This document shows, piece after piece, positions 35,783 through 46,491 of a stretch of 64,000 nt of DNA. The translations under genes were made by a program, and so were the position numbers. The notes beneath the pieces are model-generated. The model did no database searches and was not told the DNA's origin. It saw only the letters and a program-made list of their open reading frames with translations. The DNA is from Caballeronia jiangsuensis. Its GTDB lineage: Bacteria > Pseudomonadota > Gammaproteobacteria > Burkholderiales > Burkholderiaceae. The first letter of the stretch is position 1, and each line of letters begins with the position of its first letter. The stretch spans positions 62,001-126,000 of the forward strand of contig JFHF01000009.1 of assembly GCA_000648925.1 (NCBI GenBank). The letters run 5' to 3'.

Positions 35783-36813
35783 CCGCATCCGAAAACATCG
35801 CCATCACGCCCGCCGCGCTGCACGCGCTGGCGCGCCTCGCCCTGCTCGAAGCGGGCGCCACCGAAGCCACTGCCGAAGCCACCGCGAAGGCGCTCGTCTA
35901 CGCCGATGCGCGCGGCCTCTCGTCGCACGGCGTCGCGCGCCTGCCGATGTATCTCGCGCAATTGCGCAACGGCCGCGTCGATGCGGCGGCGGTGCCCGGC
36001 ATCGTGCGCGACAAGGGCGCGGCGTTTCTCGTCGATGCCGCCGATGGCCTCGCGTTCGACGCCTGCGCGCTCGCGATCTCGACCGGCATCGAACGGGCGC
36101 GCACGTTCGGCACCGCAGCGGCGAGCGTGACGCGCAGTCATCACTTCGGCGCGGGTGCGTACCATCTCGAAGCGGTCGGCCGCGCGGGTCTCGTCGGCCT
36201 TGCATTCAGCAACGCGCCGGGTTCGATGCCCGTGTGGGGCGGCAAGCATCCTCTGCTCGGCACCAATCCGATTGCCGCCGTGTTTCCGCGCGCAAAGGCC
36301 GAGCCGTTGATGATCGACCTTTCGCTGTCGCAGGTGGCGCGCGGCAAGATCATGGTCGCGGCGCGCGACGGCAAGCCCATTCCGCAAGGCTGGGCGACGA
36401 CCATCGACGGCGAGCCGACCACCGATGCCCAAGCCGCGCTCGGCGGCATGATGCTGCCCTTCGGCGGTGCGAAGGGGGCGGTGCTGGCGCTCATGGTCGA
36501 ACTGCTCGCGGCCGCGCTTTCCGGCGCGCAATTCGGCTCGGAAGCCGGTTCGTTTCTGACCGAAGAGGGTCCGCGTTCGCGCGTCGGGCATCTGTTCTGG
36601 CTGCTCGACCCCGATGCGCTCGCGGGCTCGCGCGTCTATCAGCAACGCATCGAGACGCTCATCGAACTGATGCTCGTGGATGACGACGTGCGCCTGCCCG
36701 GCTATCGACGCCATGAGATCGCGGCGGCGAGCGAGAGCACGGGCATCGTGCTGAATCGCAAGCTGTTCGAGCAGCTTCGCGCGCTCGCGAACGACAGCGC
36801 CGACGCGCATTGA
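35779..36813 (+). CDS. comC: Sulfolactate dehydrogenase of the LDH2/MDH2 family, ComC-like
   Basis: The 344-residue protein is a type 2 malate/L-lactate dehydrogenase-fold oxidoreductase. The blocks LVYADARGLSSHGVARLPMYL, TRSHHFGAGAYHLE, GKHPLLGTNPIA and VARGKIMVAARDGKPIPQGW match the family, with the catalytic His in SHHFGA. ComC reduces sulfopyruvate to (R)-sulfolactate in sulfolactate degraders. The (S)-specific SlcC partner is absent, so in this cluster ComC may oxidise or epimerise via sulfopyruvate with an unlinked partner. It is between the two DAACS genes and overlaps the first by four bases. Confidence 0.78.
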   Translation: MTASENIAITPAALHALARLALLEAGATEATAEATAKALVYADARGLSSHGVARLPMYLAQLRNGRVDAAAVPGIVRDKGAAFLVDAADGLAFDACALAISTGIERARTFGTAAASVTRSHHFGAGAYHLEAVGRAGLVGLAFSNAPGSMPVWGGKHPLLGTNPIAAVFPRAKAEPLMIDLSLSQVARGKIMVAARDGKPIPQGWATTIDGEPTTDAQAALGGMMLPFGGAKGAVLALMVELLAAALSGAQFGSEAGSFLTEEGPRSRVGHLFWLLDPDALAGSRVYQQRIETLIELMLVDDDVRLPGYRRHEIAAASESTGIVLNRKLFEQLRALANDSADAH

Positions 36814-36927
36814 CGCGAGCCGGCACGCGCATTCATCACGACGACACCGACAGGAACAGAACCCCGCATCCGGCTTCATTCCACAGCGATACAAATGCAG
36901 GCGTCGGCAGGACGCCCGGAGACAAGC

Positions 36928-38202
36928 ATGCGAAAGATCTTTCGTCAGATTTACGTGCAGGTTCTCATCGCAATCGTAGCCGGCGCGTTGCTCGGCCATT
37001 ACTTTCCCAATGCCGGGCAAAGCGTCGCGCCGCTCAGCACGGCGTTCATCAAGCTCGTGAAGATGGTGACCGCGCCGCTCATCTTCGTGACGATCGTGCT
37101 CGGCGCGAAAGAGATGGGCGGGGCGGGCGCGCTCGGGCGCATCGGCGGCAAGTCGATCATCCTGTTCGAACTGACGACGACCATCGCCTTGCTGATCGGA
37201 CTGTGGGCGGTCAACACCATCCAGCCCGGCGTGGGGATGAACCTCACGCCCAGTTCGATCGATGCGAGCGTGCTGAACGGCTACGAGCGATCGCTGCATG
37301 CTTCTTCCGGCGGCGTGATGGGATTTCTGCTCGGCATCATTCCCGATAGCGCGGTGTCGGCCTTCGCGAACGCGGACATGCTTCAGGTCGTGCTGTTCTC
37401 GACGCTCTTCGCGATCGGCCTGTCGCATTCGGGCAAGACAGGGGAGACGGCCTACAAGTTCTTCGAAGGCGTGGGCAGCGCGCTGTTCGGCATCGTGCGT
37501 ATCGTGATGCGGCTCGCGCCCATCGGTGCATTCGGTGCGATGGCGTATGCGGTCGGCAAGTTCGGCTTCGGCACGATGAACTCGCTGTTCATGCTGCTCG
37601 TCACGGTGTATGCGGCGACGCTCGCGTATATCGTGCTGATACTCGGCGGCATCTGCCTAATGTGTGACGTGAGCCTGTGGCGTCTGCTCAAATACATTCG
37701 TGGCGAGATCCTGCTGGTGATCGCCACCGTGTCGTCCGAAGCCGCGTTTCCGCAACTCGTGAAGAAACTCGAAGCGCTCGGATGCCCGACCGGCGTGGTC
37801 GGTATCGTTATGCCGATGGGCTACACGTTCAATCTCGCGGGGACGTGCGTGGCGCAGGTCATTTGCGCGGTGTTCATCGCGCAGGCGTTCGGCATTCAGT
37901 TGTCGGTCGCGGAACAGGCGGTGCTCGTCGGCATTTCGATGCTGACCTCGCGAGGCATGGCGGGTGTCGCTGGCGCGAGCTTCATCTGCCTGCTCGCGAC
38001 GCTCGCCGCGTTCAAGCATATCCCTATCGAGGGCGCGGCCATCGTGCTGGGCGTCGATCGCTTCATCGCCGAAATCCGCGCAACGACGAACATGATCGGC
38101 AACGCGGTGGCCACCGTGGCCGTCGCGCACTGGGAGCGTCAGCGTGACGACGTGTGTATGCGGGAAACGCTCGGGATGCCTCCCAAGGCTGTGACCCGCT
38201 GA
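36928..38202 (+). CDS. DAACS-family (DctA-like) carboxylate/sulfonate transporter 2
   Basis: The 424-residue protein is a second DAACS symporter. Landmarks are KLVKMVTAPLIFVTIVLGAK, TVSSEAAFPQLVKKLEALG, PMGYTFNLAGTCVAQV and TNMIGNAVATVAVAHWE. In the serine-rich re-entrant loop the first copy reads LGTSTTES while this one reads IATVSSEA. The later loop is GYSFNLDGAA in copy 1 and GYTFNLAGTC here, replacing an Asp with Ala near the binding site. So the two transporters probably differ in substrate or stereospecificity. The ATG at 36928 follows CGGAGAC. Confidence 0.85.
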   Translation: MRKIFRQIYVQVLIAIVAGALLGHYFPNAGQSVAPLSTAFIKLVKMVTAPLIFVTIVLGAKEMGGAGALGRIGGKSIILFELTTTIALLIGLWAVNTIQPGVGMNLTPSSIDASVLNGYERSLHASSGGVMGFLLGIIPDSAVSAFANADMLQVVLFSTLFAIGLSHSGKTGETAYKFFEGVGSALFGIVRIVMRLAPIGAFGAMAYAVGKFGFGTMNSLFMLLVTVYAATLAYIVLILGGICLMCDVSLWRLLKYIRGEILLVIATVSSEAAFPQLVKKLEALGCPTGVVGIVMPMGYTFNLAGTCVAQVICAVFIAQAFGIQLSVAEQAVLVGISMLTSRGMAGVAGASFICLLATLAAFKHIPIEGAAIVLGVDRFIAEIRATTNMIGNAVATVAVAHWERQRDDVCMRETLGMPPKAVTR

Positions 38203-38210
38203 ACGGGAAC

Positions 38211-39266
38211 TCAAACGGGCGCGGGGCCGCTGGTTCCGCGCACGACGAGTTCGATCGGCAGACATACATCCGCGGGAGCGCGCTGAGTGGTCAGCCAGTC
38301 GAGCAACGTAAGCGCGGCCCGCTGCCCGAGTTCATAGGTCGGTAGCAATACGGTCGTGAGCCCGGGCGTGATTTGCGACGAGATGGGCAGGTTGTCGCAA
38401 CCGACGATCGACAGCTCGTCCGGAATCTTTATGTTCAGCGATTGCGCTTCGAACAGCGCACCGAGCGCGAGAACGTCGTTGCCGCAGAACACGGCCGTGG
38501 GGCGAGGGCGCAGTTGCATCAGATGCTTGAGGCCGGTACGGCCGCCGTCGAAGCCGAAAGGCTGCTCGATCACGTTCGCCTCGGGCAGTCGTATGCCCGC
38601 CTCGGCGAGCGCGCTGCGAAAGCCATCGACCCGATGACGCGCGCGATCGTTCTGGCGCATCATCCCCGAGATCATGCCGAAGGTCCGATGACCGAGACCG
38701 AGCAGATGCTCGGCCGCGAGCTTTCCGATCAACCTGTTGTCGAAACCGATGAGCGGCGCTGTCGTCGTCAAAATCTCGCTTGCGGCAGCGGCATTGGTCC
38801 ATGTGATGAGCACAGGAATCCGGCTGGCTCGCATCATTTCCCATGTTTCATGCGCGTGCTCCGCGCCAACGAGCACGAGCGCATCCACCGCCCGTTCGAG
38901 CAGCGCGCGCGCCGCTTCTGTCTCGGCCGCAAGGCTGTATTCGTGCGCGGAGATCAGCAACTGGTATCCCGCGTTCGAAAGCGTGCTCTGAAGGCCCTGA
39001 ACGGCGCGCGCAAAGATGGCGTTGTCGAGCGTCGGGACGATAGCGCCGACCATGCGGGCGCGCCCTGACGCCAGCGCCCGCGCGGCGCCGTCCGGAACAT
39101 AGCCCAGACGCGCAATCGCTTGCAAAATGCGCTCGCGCGTGTTGCTTTTCACCATGTCCGGATTCGAAAGCGCCCGCGACACCGTTGCTGTCGATACGCC
39201 CGCCAGTGCTGCCACATCGGACAGTCGCGGTCGATCTACGGTACTCGTTTCAATTGCGTCGTTCAT
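38211..39266 (-). CDS. LacI-family repressor of the hps operon
   Basis: The 351-residue protein has an N-terminal LacI helix-turn-helix (about 13-60: LSDVAALAGVSTATVSRALSN) with hinge helix ALASGRA, then a periplasmic-binding-protein-like ligand domain. The recognition-helix region TATVSRAL is compatible with palindromic sites with central CG such as the two TGCAAGCGCTTGCA elements at 39371 and 39442. It is divergent from hpsN and ends nine bases after the convergent transporter gene's stop. It most likely represses hpsN and itself. Confidence 0.85.
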   Translation of the reverse strand: MNDAIETSTVDRPRLSDVAALAGVSTATVSRALSNPDMVKSNTRERILQAIARLGYVPDGAARALASGRARMVGAIVPTLDNAIFARAVQGLQSTLSNAGYQLLISAHEYSLAAETEAARALLERAVDALVLVGAEHAHETWEMMRASRIPVLITWTNAAAASEILTTTAPLIGFDNRLIGKLAAEHLLGLGHRTFGMISGMMRQNDRARHRVDGFRSALAEAGIRLPEANVIEQPFGFDGGRTGLKHLMQLRPRPTAVFCGNDVLALGALFEAQSLNIKIPDELSIVGCDNLPISSQITPGLTTVLLPTYELGQRAALTLLDWLTTQRAPADVCLPIELVVRGTSGPAPV

Positions 39267-39350
39267 AGTCGTTCTGCTTGGTCGGGCTCTGCGTCAGCAT
39301 CCCACCGACGTGACGCGAGGCTTATAGGTATCAATACTGATTCAAAGTGA

Positions 39351-40811
<1,461 letters not shown>

Positions 40812-40841
40812 GTCCCGAAACGCACTTACGACGGAGTGACG

Positions 40842-41609
40842 ATGGAACTTGCCAGTATGTTCAGCCTTAAAGGACGCGTCGCGCTCGTGACCGGAGGAAA
40901 TGCCGGCATTGGTCTCGCGATCGCGAGCGCGTTGGGACGTGCGGGTGCGCGCGTGGTGCTCGCGGCCCGACGCGAAGGCGCATTGCGCGACGCAACGGAA
41001 ACCCTCGCGACCCAGGGCATCGAAGCGGGTTTCATCGCCGCCGACATAAGCTCGCCTCAGGCCGCGATCGGCTGCGCGCAAGAGGCGCTCGCGCAGAGCG
41101 GACGCATCGATATTCTCGTCAATGCCGCTGGCGTCAACTTGCGTCAGCCGTTCGCCGAGGTCACACCAGAAACCTGGCAAACGCAACTGGCGCTTCATCT
41201 GGGCGCGCCGTTCTTCCTCACTCAGAAACTCGCGCCGCTCATGCGGGCGCAGGGCTGGGGACGAATCATCAATATCGCGTCCTTGCAGTCGTATCGGGCG
41301 TTCGCAAATAGCGCGCCCTATGGCGCAGGCAAAGGCGGCGTGGTCCAGCTCACCCGCGCGATCGCGCAGGAGTGGGGCCGGCATGGGATCACGTGCAATG
41401 CCATCGGTCCTGGCTTTTTCCCTACAGCGCTCACCGCGTCCGTGTTCGCCGATGAAACGCTCGCGAGCAAGCATGCCGAACAGACGTGCATCGGCCGTAA
41501 CGGCAAACTGGAGGACATCGACGGCCTCGCCGTGTTTCTTGCAAGCGATGCATCCAGCTATATCAGCGGTCAAACAATCATGATCGACGGCGGATATACC
41601 GCACGTTGA
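40842..41609 (+). CDS. Short-chain dehydrogenase, candidate HpsO/HpsP partner
   Basis: The 255-residue protein is a classical SDR. The cofactor motif [14 protein letters not shown], the active-site Ser-Tyr-Lys (ASLQSYR region with YGAGKGG) and the C-terminal [16 protein letters not shown] are present. In C. pinatubonensis the two extra dehydrogenases HpsO and HpsP are proposed to interconvert DHPS enantiomers through the 2-keto sulfonate. This gene is 30 bases after hpsN and is one of two candidates here. The ATG at 40842 is preceded by GGAG. Confidence 0.82.
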   Translation: MELASMFSLKGRVALVTGGNAGIGLAIASALGRAGARVVLAARREGALRDATETLATQGIEAGFIAADISSPQAAIGCAQEALAQSGRIDILVNAAGVNLRQPFAEVTPETWQTQLALHLGAPFFLTQKLAPLMRAQGWGRIINIASLQSYRAFANSAPYGAGKGGVVQLTRAIAQEWGRHGITCNAIGPGFFPTALTASVFADETLASKHAEQTCIGRNGKLEDIDGLAVFLASDASSYISGQTIMIDGGYTAR

Positions 41610-41630
41610 TTAACAATGGTGGAGACAACC

Positions 41631-43049
41631 ATGTTGATACAGGACAGGCATAGTCAGGGGCGGGGCCTTCCCGGAGCGCCCCCGTCCGCACAGGAAGCAA
41701 TGCAAAGCCGCGCCGCCGCAGGTTCCGACAATCTGAGAGCGGTCACGATCTCCAGCGTGCTCGGTGCCGTCATCGAGTGGTACGACTTCTTCCTCTATGG
41801 TGTCGTTGCAGGACTCGTTTTGAATCGGCTGTATTTTCCGCAGGCGGACGCTGTCGTCTCGACCATGCTCGCGTATTCCACGTTTGCGCTCGGCTTCGTC
41901 GCAAGACCAATAGGCGGTGTGATTTTCGGCCATTTCGGCGACCGGCTCGGCCGAAAGAAAATGCTCATGCTCACGCTGCTTCTGATGGGCGGCGCAACAG
42001 TCATGATCGGCCTGATTCCGACCTACTCGTCCATCGGTATCGCAGCGCCGCTGCTTCTGTTGGTATGCCGCATCGTGCAAGGCATCGGGCTGGGTGGCGA
42101 GTGGGGCGGCGCAGTGCTGATGACATACGAATCCGCGCCCGTCGAGAAGCGCGGCTTCTATGCGAGCCTGCCGCAGATCGGGATGTCGCTCGGACTCGTG
42201 CTGGCATCGGGCGTGGTCGCCATCCTGTCCTACACACTCGACGATGCTCAATTCCTCGCATGGGGCTGGCGCTCGGCGTTCGTCGCAAGCGGCGTGCTCG
42301 TGATCCTCACTTTCTACATGCGAAAGCACGTGGCAGAGACTGACGATTTCAACAAGGCCAAGAAAACGAAGCACGATGCGCTGCCGATCATCGATGTGTT
42401 CCGCAAGTATCCGCGCACGGTACTCGCCTGTATGGGCGCGCGTGTCATCGACGGTGTGTTCTTCAATGTATTCGGCGTCTTCTCGATCCACTATCTCACC
42501 GAGACGCTGCACTTCCCGCGAATGACCGCGCTGCTCGGCGTCGTGTTCGGCGCGGCGGTGATGACGTTCTTCATCCCTTTCTGGGGCCGTGTGTCGGATA
42601 AGGTCGGACAGCCGCTCGTCTACGGCATGGGTGCATTGCTCGCGGGTCTTTCGGCTTATCCGGCGTTCATGCTGATGCAGAACGCCAGCCATTCCGCGTT
42701 GCCCGTGTGGATCGCGATCGTCATCCCGTTCGGCGTGTTTCATGCGGCGGTGTTCGGCACCATGTCGTCGCTGTTCTCCGAGGCTTTCGAACCCGATGTT
42801 CGCTATAGCGGTATTTCCTTCGTCTATCAGTTCGCCGGTGTATTCGCAGGAGGCTTGACGCCTGTAGCGGCGACTTATCTCACTGGCCTTCAGTCCGGCA
42901 AGCCGTGGTATCTGTGCGCTTATGTACTGGGCGCGGGAACCTTGAGCGCGCTGTGTTGCGCCTGGCTCGCGCGCCACCGCAAATCCCCACGATGCGAACG
43001 CATTCGCGCGCGCACACTGAATGCCACTCAACGTCTGGAGACTTTGTGA
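41631..43049 (+). CDS. hpsU: MFS transporter of the metabolite:H+ symporter type, HpsU-like
   Basis: The 472-residue protein has twelve predicted membrane segments and the MHS-family signature FGHFGDRLGRKKML between helices 2 and 3, plus GIGLGGEWGGAVLM. The first helix block AVIEWYDFFLYGVVAG is typical of the family (KgtP, ShiA, ProP relatives). Its place in the hps operon suggests import of 2,3-dihydroxypropane-1-sulfonate, the role proposed for HpsU. The ATG at 41631 follows GGTGGAG by six bases; an ATG five codons upstream is possible but less favoured. Confidence 0.82.
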   Translation: MLIQDRHSQGRGLPGAPPSAQEAMQSRAAAGSDNLRAVTISSVLGAVIEWYDFFLYGVVAGLVLNRLYFPQADAVVSTMLAYSTFALGFVARPIGGVIFGHFGDRLGRKKMLMLTLLLMGGATVMIGLIPTYSSIGIAAPLLLLVCRIVQGIGLGGEWGGAVLMTYESAPVEKRGFYASLPQIGMSLGLVLASGVVAILSYTLDDAQFLAWGWRSAFVASGVLVILTFYMRKHVAETDDFNKAKKTKHDALPIIDVFRKYPRTVLACMGARVIDGVFFNVFGVFSIHYLTETLHFPRMTALLGVVFGAAVMTFFIPFWGRVSDKVGQPLVYGMGALLAGLSAYPAFMLMQNASHSALPVWIAIVIPFGVFHAAVFGTMSSLFSEAFEPDVRYSGISFVYQFAGVFAGGLTPVAATYLTGLQSGKPWYLCAYVLGAGTLSALCCAWLARHRKSPRCERIRARTLNATQRLETL

Positions 43050-44059
43050 TGCAAGCGCTCGTCTATACACAGCCTAACGAGATGCAATTGCTCGAACGCC
43101 CTGTACCAGTGGCAGACGACGGCGAGGTCGTATTGAAGATCGATGCTGTCGGTATCTGCGGGTCCGACATGCATGCCTATCACGGCCATGATCCTCGCCG
43201 TAAGCCAGGCCTGGTTCTCGGCCATGAATTTGCAGGCACCATCGCGCAAAGCCGCGACGCGAAATGGAAGGAAGGCACACGCGTGACTGGCAATCCGCTG
43301 ATTACGTGCGGCACTTGCGAGTATTGCGTGCAAGGACGGGATAACCTGTGCGCCAATCGCACGATGGTGGGCATGACGCGGCCGGGAGCCTTCGCCGAAT
43401 ACATGTCGATTCCGGCCGCCAGTCTCGTCGCCATTCCGCCGGAAATGCCGGCGCACGTCGCTGCCGCGACGGAGCCAGCGGCTACCGCACTGCATGCCGT
43501 GAATCTGACCATGCGTGCGTTGAGCCGGCCGATTCCGGAGTGCAGCGTGCTGATCATCGGAGGAGGGGCCATCGGACTGTTCTGTGCGCTACTGCTTCGA
43601 TCGTATGGATGTCGCGACCTGACCGTCGCCGAGACGAACGCTGGCCGACGTGCATCGGCGGAGCACGAAGCGAAGTGCAGAACCTACAATCCGCTGGAGC
43701 ATGAGGGGGAGCCGAACCGCTTCGATTGCGTGATCGACGCAGTGGGCGCGAAAGCGACACGGAACAGCGCGCTCGTCGCGCTCAAACCGGGCGGCGTCAT
43801 GATGCATATCGGCCTGCAAGACTGGGCGAGCGAGATCGATATGCGAAAGCTCACGCTCGCTGAAATCACGTTGCTGGGCACTTACACCTACACGATGGCC
43901 GACCTTCGAGCGACGGTCAGCGCGTTGCACGAAGGCGCGTTCGGTACGTTGACGTGGCTTGAGCAACGGCCGCTTTCGGAAGGCGCGCAAGCCTTTGCCG
44001 ATCTCCACGCCGGGTTGGCGAAGTCCAGCAAGGTCTTGCTCATTCCCGAATCGATCTGA
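43049..44059 (+). CDS. Zinc-dependent alcohol dehydrogenase, candidate HpsO/HpsP partner
   Basis: The 336-residue protein is a medium-chain zinc dehydrogenase. The catalytic zinc ligands are in GICGSDMHAY (Cys, also His) and GHEFAG (His, Glu); the structural zinc site reads CGTCEYCVQGRDNLC, four Cys. The cofactor motif is IGGGAIGLF. It most resembles sorbitol/threonine dehydrogenase-like enzymes that act on secondary alcohols, which suits oxidation or reduction at C2 of DHPS. The ATG overlaps the transporter stop by one base. Confidence 0.85.
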   Translation: MQALVYTQPNEMQLLERPVPVADDGEVVLKIDAVGICGSDMHAYHGHDPRRKPGLVLGHEFAGTIAQSRDAKWKEGTRVTGNPLITCGTCEYCVQGRDNLCANRTMVGMTRPGAFAEYMSIPAASLVAIPPEMPAHVAAATEPAATALHAVNLTMRALSRPIPECSVLIIGGGAIGLFCALLLRSYGCRDLTVAETNAGRRASAEHEAKCRTYNPLEHEGEPNRFDCVIDAVGAKATRNSALVALKPGGVMMHIGLQDWASEIDMRKLTLAEITLLGTYTYTMADLRATVSALHEGAFGTLTWLEQRPLSEGAQAFADLHAGLAKSSKVLLIPESI

Positions 44060-44152
44060 CCGGCCTGGCGTCTCTCGTTTAGCGCCTTCGCATTGCAAGC
44101 CGATAGATCCGGGACTGTGCGCGCAGTCGCGGATCGAGGCTGCGCGGTTCAT

Positions 44153-44168
44153 TTCACTTCGAAGTGAA
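44153..44168. repeat. 16-bp perfect palindrome between the hps operon and argC
   Basis: TTCACTTCGAAGTGAA lies in the 136-bp gap between two convergent genes. It could be a bidirectional terminator stem, but no U-run follows it on either strand, or an operator. No protein is assigned to it. Confidence 0.5.
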
Positions 44169-44195
44169 CCCGGCATTGCGGCTTCGCCACGGCCG

Positions 44196-45125
44196 CTATT
44201 CGCGCGTGAGCATCAGGTTCAGGTTCTGAACCGCAGCGCCGGATGCGCCTTTGCCGAGATTGTCGAAGACCGCGGACAGCAGGACATGCCCGTGTTCCAT
44301 GTTAGAAAAAACGCTCAAGCGCATGTCGTTCGAACCGTTCAGCGCTTGCGGATCGAGGTGCTTCGACACATCCGCTTCATGCATCGGCAAGACACGCACG
44401 TGCGCTGCGTCCGCATAGTGGCGTGCAAGACATGCGTGCAACGTGGCGCCATCCACGTCGGGAGCGAGCAGCCGCAACGCCAGCGGCACCGTCAACACAA
44501 TGCCCTGACGAAACGCACCATACGCAGGGACGAAAATGGGCCGCTGCGCGAGCCCTGCGTGCGATTGAATTTCCGGGGCGTGCTTGTGCGCGAGTTCCAG
44601 ACCATATACCTGAAATGAAGGTGCGTTGACGGCATCTTGCCCTTCGTGTTCCTCCACGCCGGCACGACCGCGTCCGGAATAGCCGGACACCGCATGAATG
44701 CTGACGGGATAGCTGCCCGGTATGAGCCCAGCCTGCAACAGGGGACGCAGCAAGCCGATCGCCCCCGTCGGATAGCAGCCGGGATTCGTGACCCGACGCG
44801 CGCTCGCGATGCGCTCACTTTGTCCCGGCGTCATTTCCGGAAAGCCATATGTCCAGCCCGGCTGTGTGCGGTGGGCCGAACTTGCGTCGATGACTCTGAC
44901 GGCAGGATTGACGATAGCGTCTACTGCCTCGCGTGCGGCGGCATCGGGCAAACAGAGAATCGCGATATCGCAGGCGTTGATGGCTTCTGCGCGACGACGC
45001 GCATCCTTGCGTGCTGCGGCGGGAAGCGTGAGCACCGTGATGTCGGTCCGATTGCGCAGCCGTTCGTGGATTTGCAGTCCGGTGGTGCCTTGATCGCCAT
45101 CGATGAAAACAACGGGAGCGCTCAT
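44196..45125 (-). CDS. argC: N-acetyl-gamma-glutamyl-phosphate reductase, type 2
   Basis: The 309-residue protein is a short (type 2) ArgC. The Rossmann start is [19 protein letters not shown], and the active-site Cys117 is in [13 protein letters not shown]; the SGYSGRGR block holds the conserved basic residues. It reduces N-acetylglutamyl phosphate with NADPH in arginine synthesis. The gene stands alone, divergent from a LysR gene 122 bases away, and not in an arg operon. An isolated type 2 argC in an accessory region may be a paralogue with another substrate. The ATG at 45125 follows GGAGG. Confidence 0.85.
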   Translation of the reverse strand: MSAPVVFIDGDQGTTGLQIHERLRNRTDITVLTLPAAARKDARRRAEAINACDIAILCLPDAAAREAVDAIVNPAVRVIDASSAHRTQPGWTYGFPEMTPGQSERIASARRVTNPGCYPTGAIGLLRPLLQAGLIPGSYPVSIHAVSGYSGRGRAGVEEHEGQDAVNAPSFQVYGLELAHKHAPEIQSHAGLAQRPIFVPAYGAFRQGIVLTVPLALRLLAPDVDGATLHACLARHYADAAHVRVLPMHEADVSKHLDPQALNGSNDMRLSVFSNMEHGHVLLSAVFDNLGKGASGAAVQNLNLMLTRE

Positions 45126-45218
45126 ACGCTGATCCTCCGAATGGTTGTACCGGGTTGAAAGAGCTCCCATGTTCACCGAACCGCTAGAATAGAGAAAGTT
45201 GAATTTCATAACCTGAAC

Positions 45219-45235
45219 ATTCAGTTTTTCTGAAT
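45219..45235. promoter_or_regulatory. Candidate LysR-type operator upstream of the regulator
   Basis: ATTCAG-TTTTT-CTGAAT is a 17-bp dyad with six-base arms, located 13 bases before the ATG at 45248. The position suits autoregulation by the LysR protein and control of the divergent argC. The T-rich centre is typical of LysR boxes. Confidence 0.5.
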
Positions 45236-45247
45236 TTGGACGCCGAC

Positions 45248-46132
45248 ATGCGAGAGATCAGCCTGGACCGCTTGCGCACTCTGATCGCGATTACCGAGCG
45301 TGGCTCATTCGCCGATGCAGCGCGCGCGTTGAATCTCGCGCCTCCGACGGTCAGCCTTCATATCGCCGAACTCGAAGACCGCATTGGGGCGCCGCTTCTT
45401 TCGCGGAAGCGCGGGCAGGTAAAGCCGTCGGCGATAGGAGAGGTGCTGGTGGAGCGCGCGCGTCGCCTGCTGGCCGATGCGGAGCAGGCGTTGGACGATA
45501 TTCAACGCCAGGTGCAGGGGCTCGAAGGACGCGTGCGGCTCGGTGCGTCGACCGGTGTGATCGCGTACTTGTTGCCGCAAGCGCTCGAAGTGTTGCGTCA
45601 GCGCAATCCCGCAATCGATATTCAGCTTGCGGTGCTCACGTCGCATGAAACGCTGTCCCGATTGGCGGATGGGACGCTGGATGTCGGGCTGGTCGCGCTG
45701 CCTCAGCCGCCAGTGGCTGGACTCGTGATAAAGCCTTGGCGTCGCGATCCCGTGATGGCCTTCGTGCCGGCGGATTGGCGATGCCCGGCTCGTGTAACGC
45801 CTCAATGGCTCGCCGCTCAGCCTCTCATCCTCAACGACGCCACCACGCGTCTCTCGCGCCTGACGACGGAGTGGTTTGCGACCGCGGGGCATCATCCTGC
45901 GCCGCGCATTCAGCTCAACTACAACGACGCGATCAAGAGTCTGGTAGCGGCAGGTTACGGCGCGGCGCTTTTGCCCCATGAAGCCACGACGCCGTTACCC
46001 GACAGCCGCGTCGTCATGCGTCCGCTGCGCCCGGCGCTGTGGCGTCGACTAGGCATTGCACACCGTGCAGGGCACGTCGAGCGTGCCACTCAACACGTAC
46101 TCGATGTGTTGTGGGATCTGCGATTGGCGTAG
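45248..46132 (+). CDS. LysR-family regulator divergent from argC
   Basis: The 294-residue protein starts [15 protein letters not shown] with a LysR helix-turn-helix (about 3-62: [21 protein letters not shown]) and a substrate-binding domain. The block [13 protein letters not shown] is the recognition helix. A TTG 12 bases upstream is an alternative start. It is paired with argC and may respond to an arginine-pathway compound or another amino acid. The C-terminus contains an [16 protein letters not shown] run rich in Arg. Confidence 0.85.
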   Translation: MREISLDRLRTLIAITERGSFADAARALNLAPPTVSLHIAELEDRIGAPLLSRKRGQVKPSAIGEVLVERARRLLADAEQALDDIQRQVQGLEGRVRLGASTGVIAYLLPQALEVLRQRNPAIDIQLAVLTSHETLSRLADGTLDVGLVALPQPPVAGLVIKPWRRDPVMAFVPADWRCPARVTPQWLAAQPLILNDATTRLSRLTTEWFATAGHHPAPRIQLNYNDAIKSLVAAGYGAALLPHEATTPLPDSRVVMRPLRPALWRRLGIAHRAGHVERATQHVLDVLWDLRLA

Positions 46133-46491
46133 GGGTTGCCGGTTGCACGTTCAAGCACTGGAATCCCAGCGCGCGTGCCGAGTTCCGTGAAATTGTTGCG
46201 ACTGTCTCAAGGGATACGACGGGCTTTCGAACGCTCGATCGTTGCGAATCGTTGTTAACAACGGTCGCAGGCCCATCCAACACCACAACGTACCTTCTGT
46301 TGCCGATCCATCGTGACCGCGACGGGCAACGTCGACGCTCCCACGACCTTTTCACTAAGGACTTTGCTTTTCGCGCCGTAAACCAAACAAGCGCCGAAAC
46401 GATTCGCTCGTCGCCTGACGCTTCACGTTCCTGAGGCGCAAATCAATCCGACTCCGCCCGGTCGCGCACTTGTCATTCGAGGGAACCCTTC
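46133..46491. other. 359-bp intergenic region
   Basis: The spacer between the LysR gene and the beta-helix lipoprotein gene contains no reading frame with Burkholderia-like features, no RNA gene and no clear terminator. An open frame that begins within the LysR gene reaches 46434, but its peptide has no recognisable motif. I see nothing else in it. Confidence 0.4.

Noticed and set aside
35389..37428. 679-codon minus-strand frame across the transporter and comC genes
   Set aside because: It has no recognisable motif and spans two genes with clear family signatures on the other strand.
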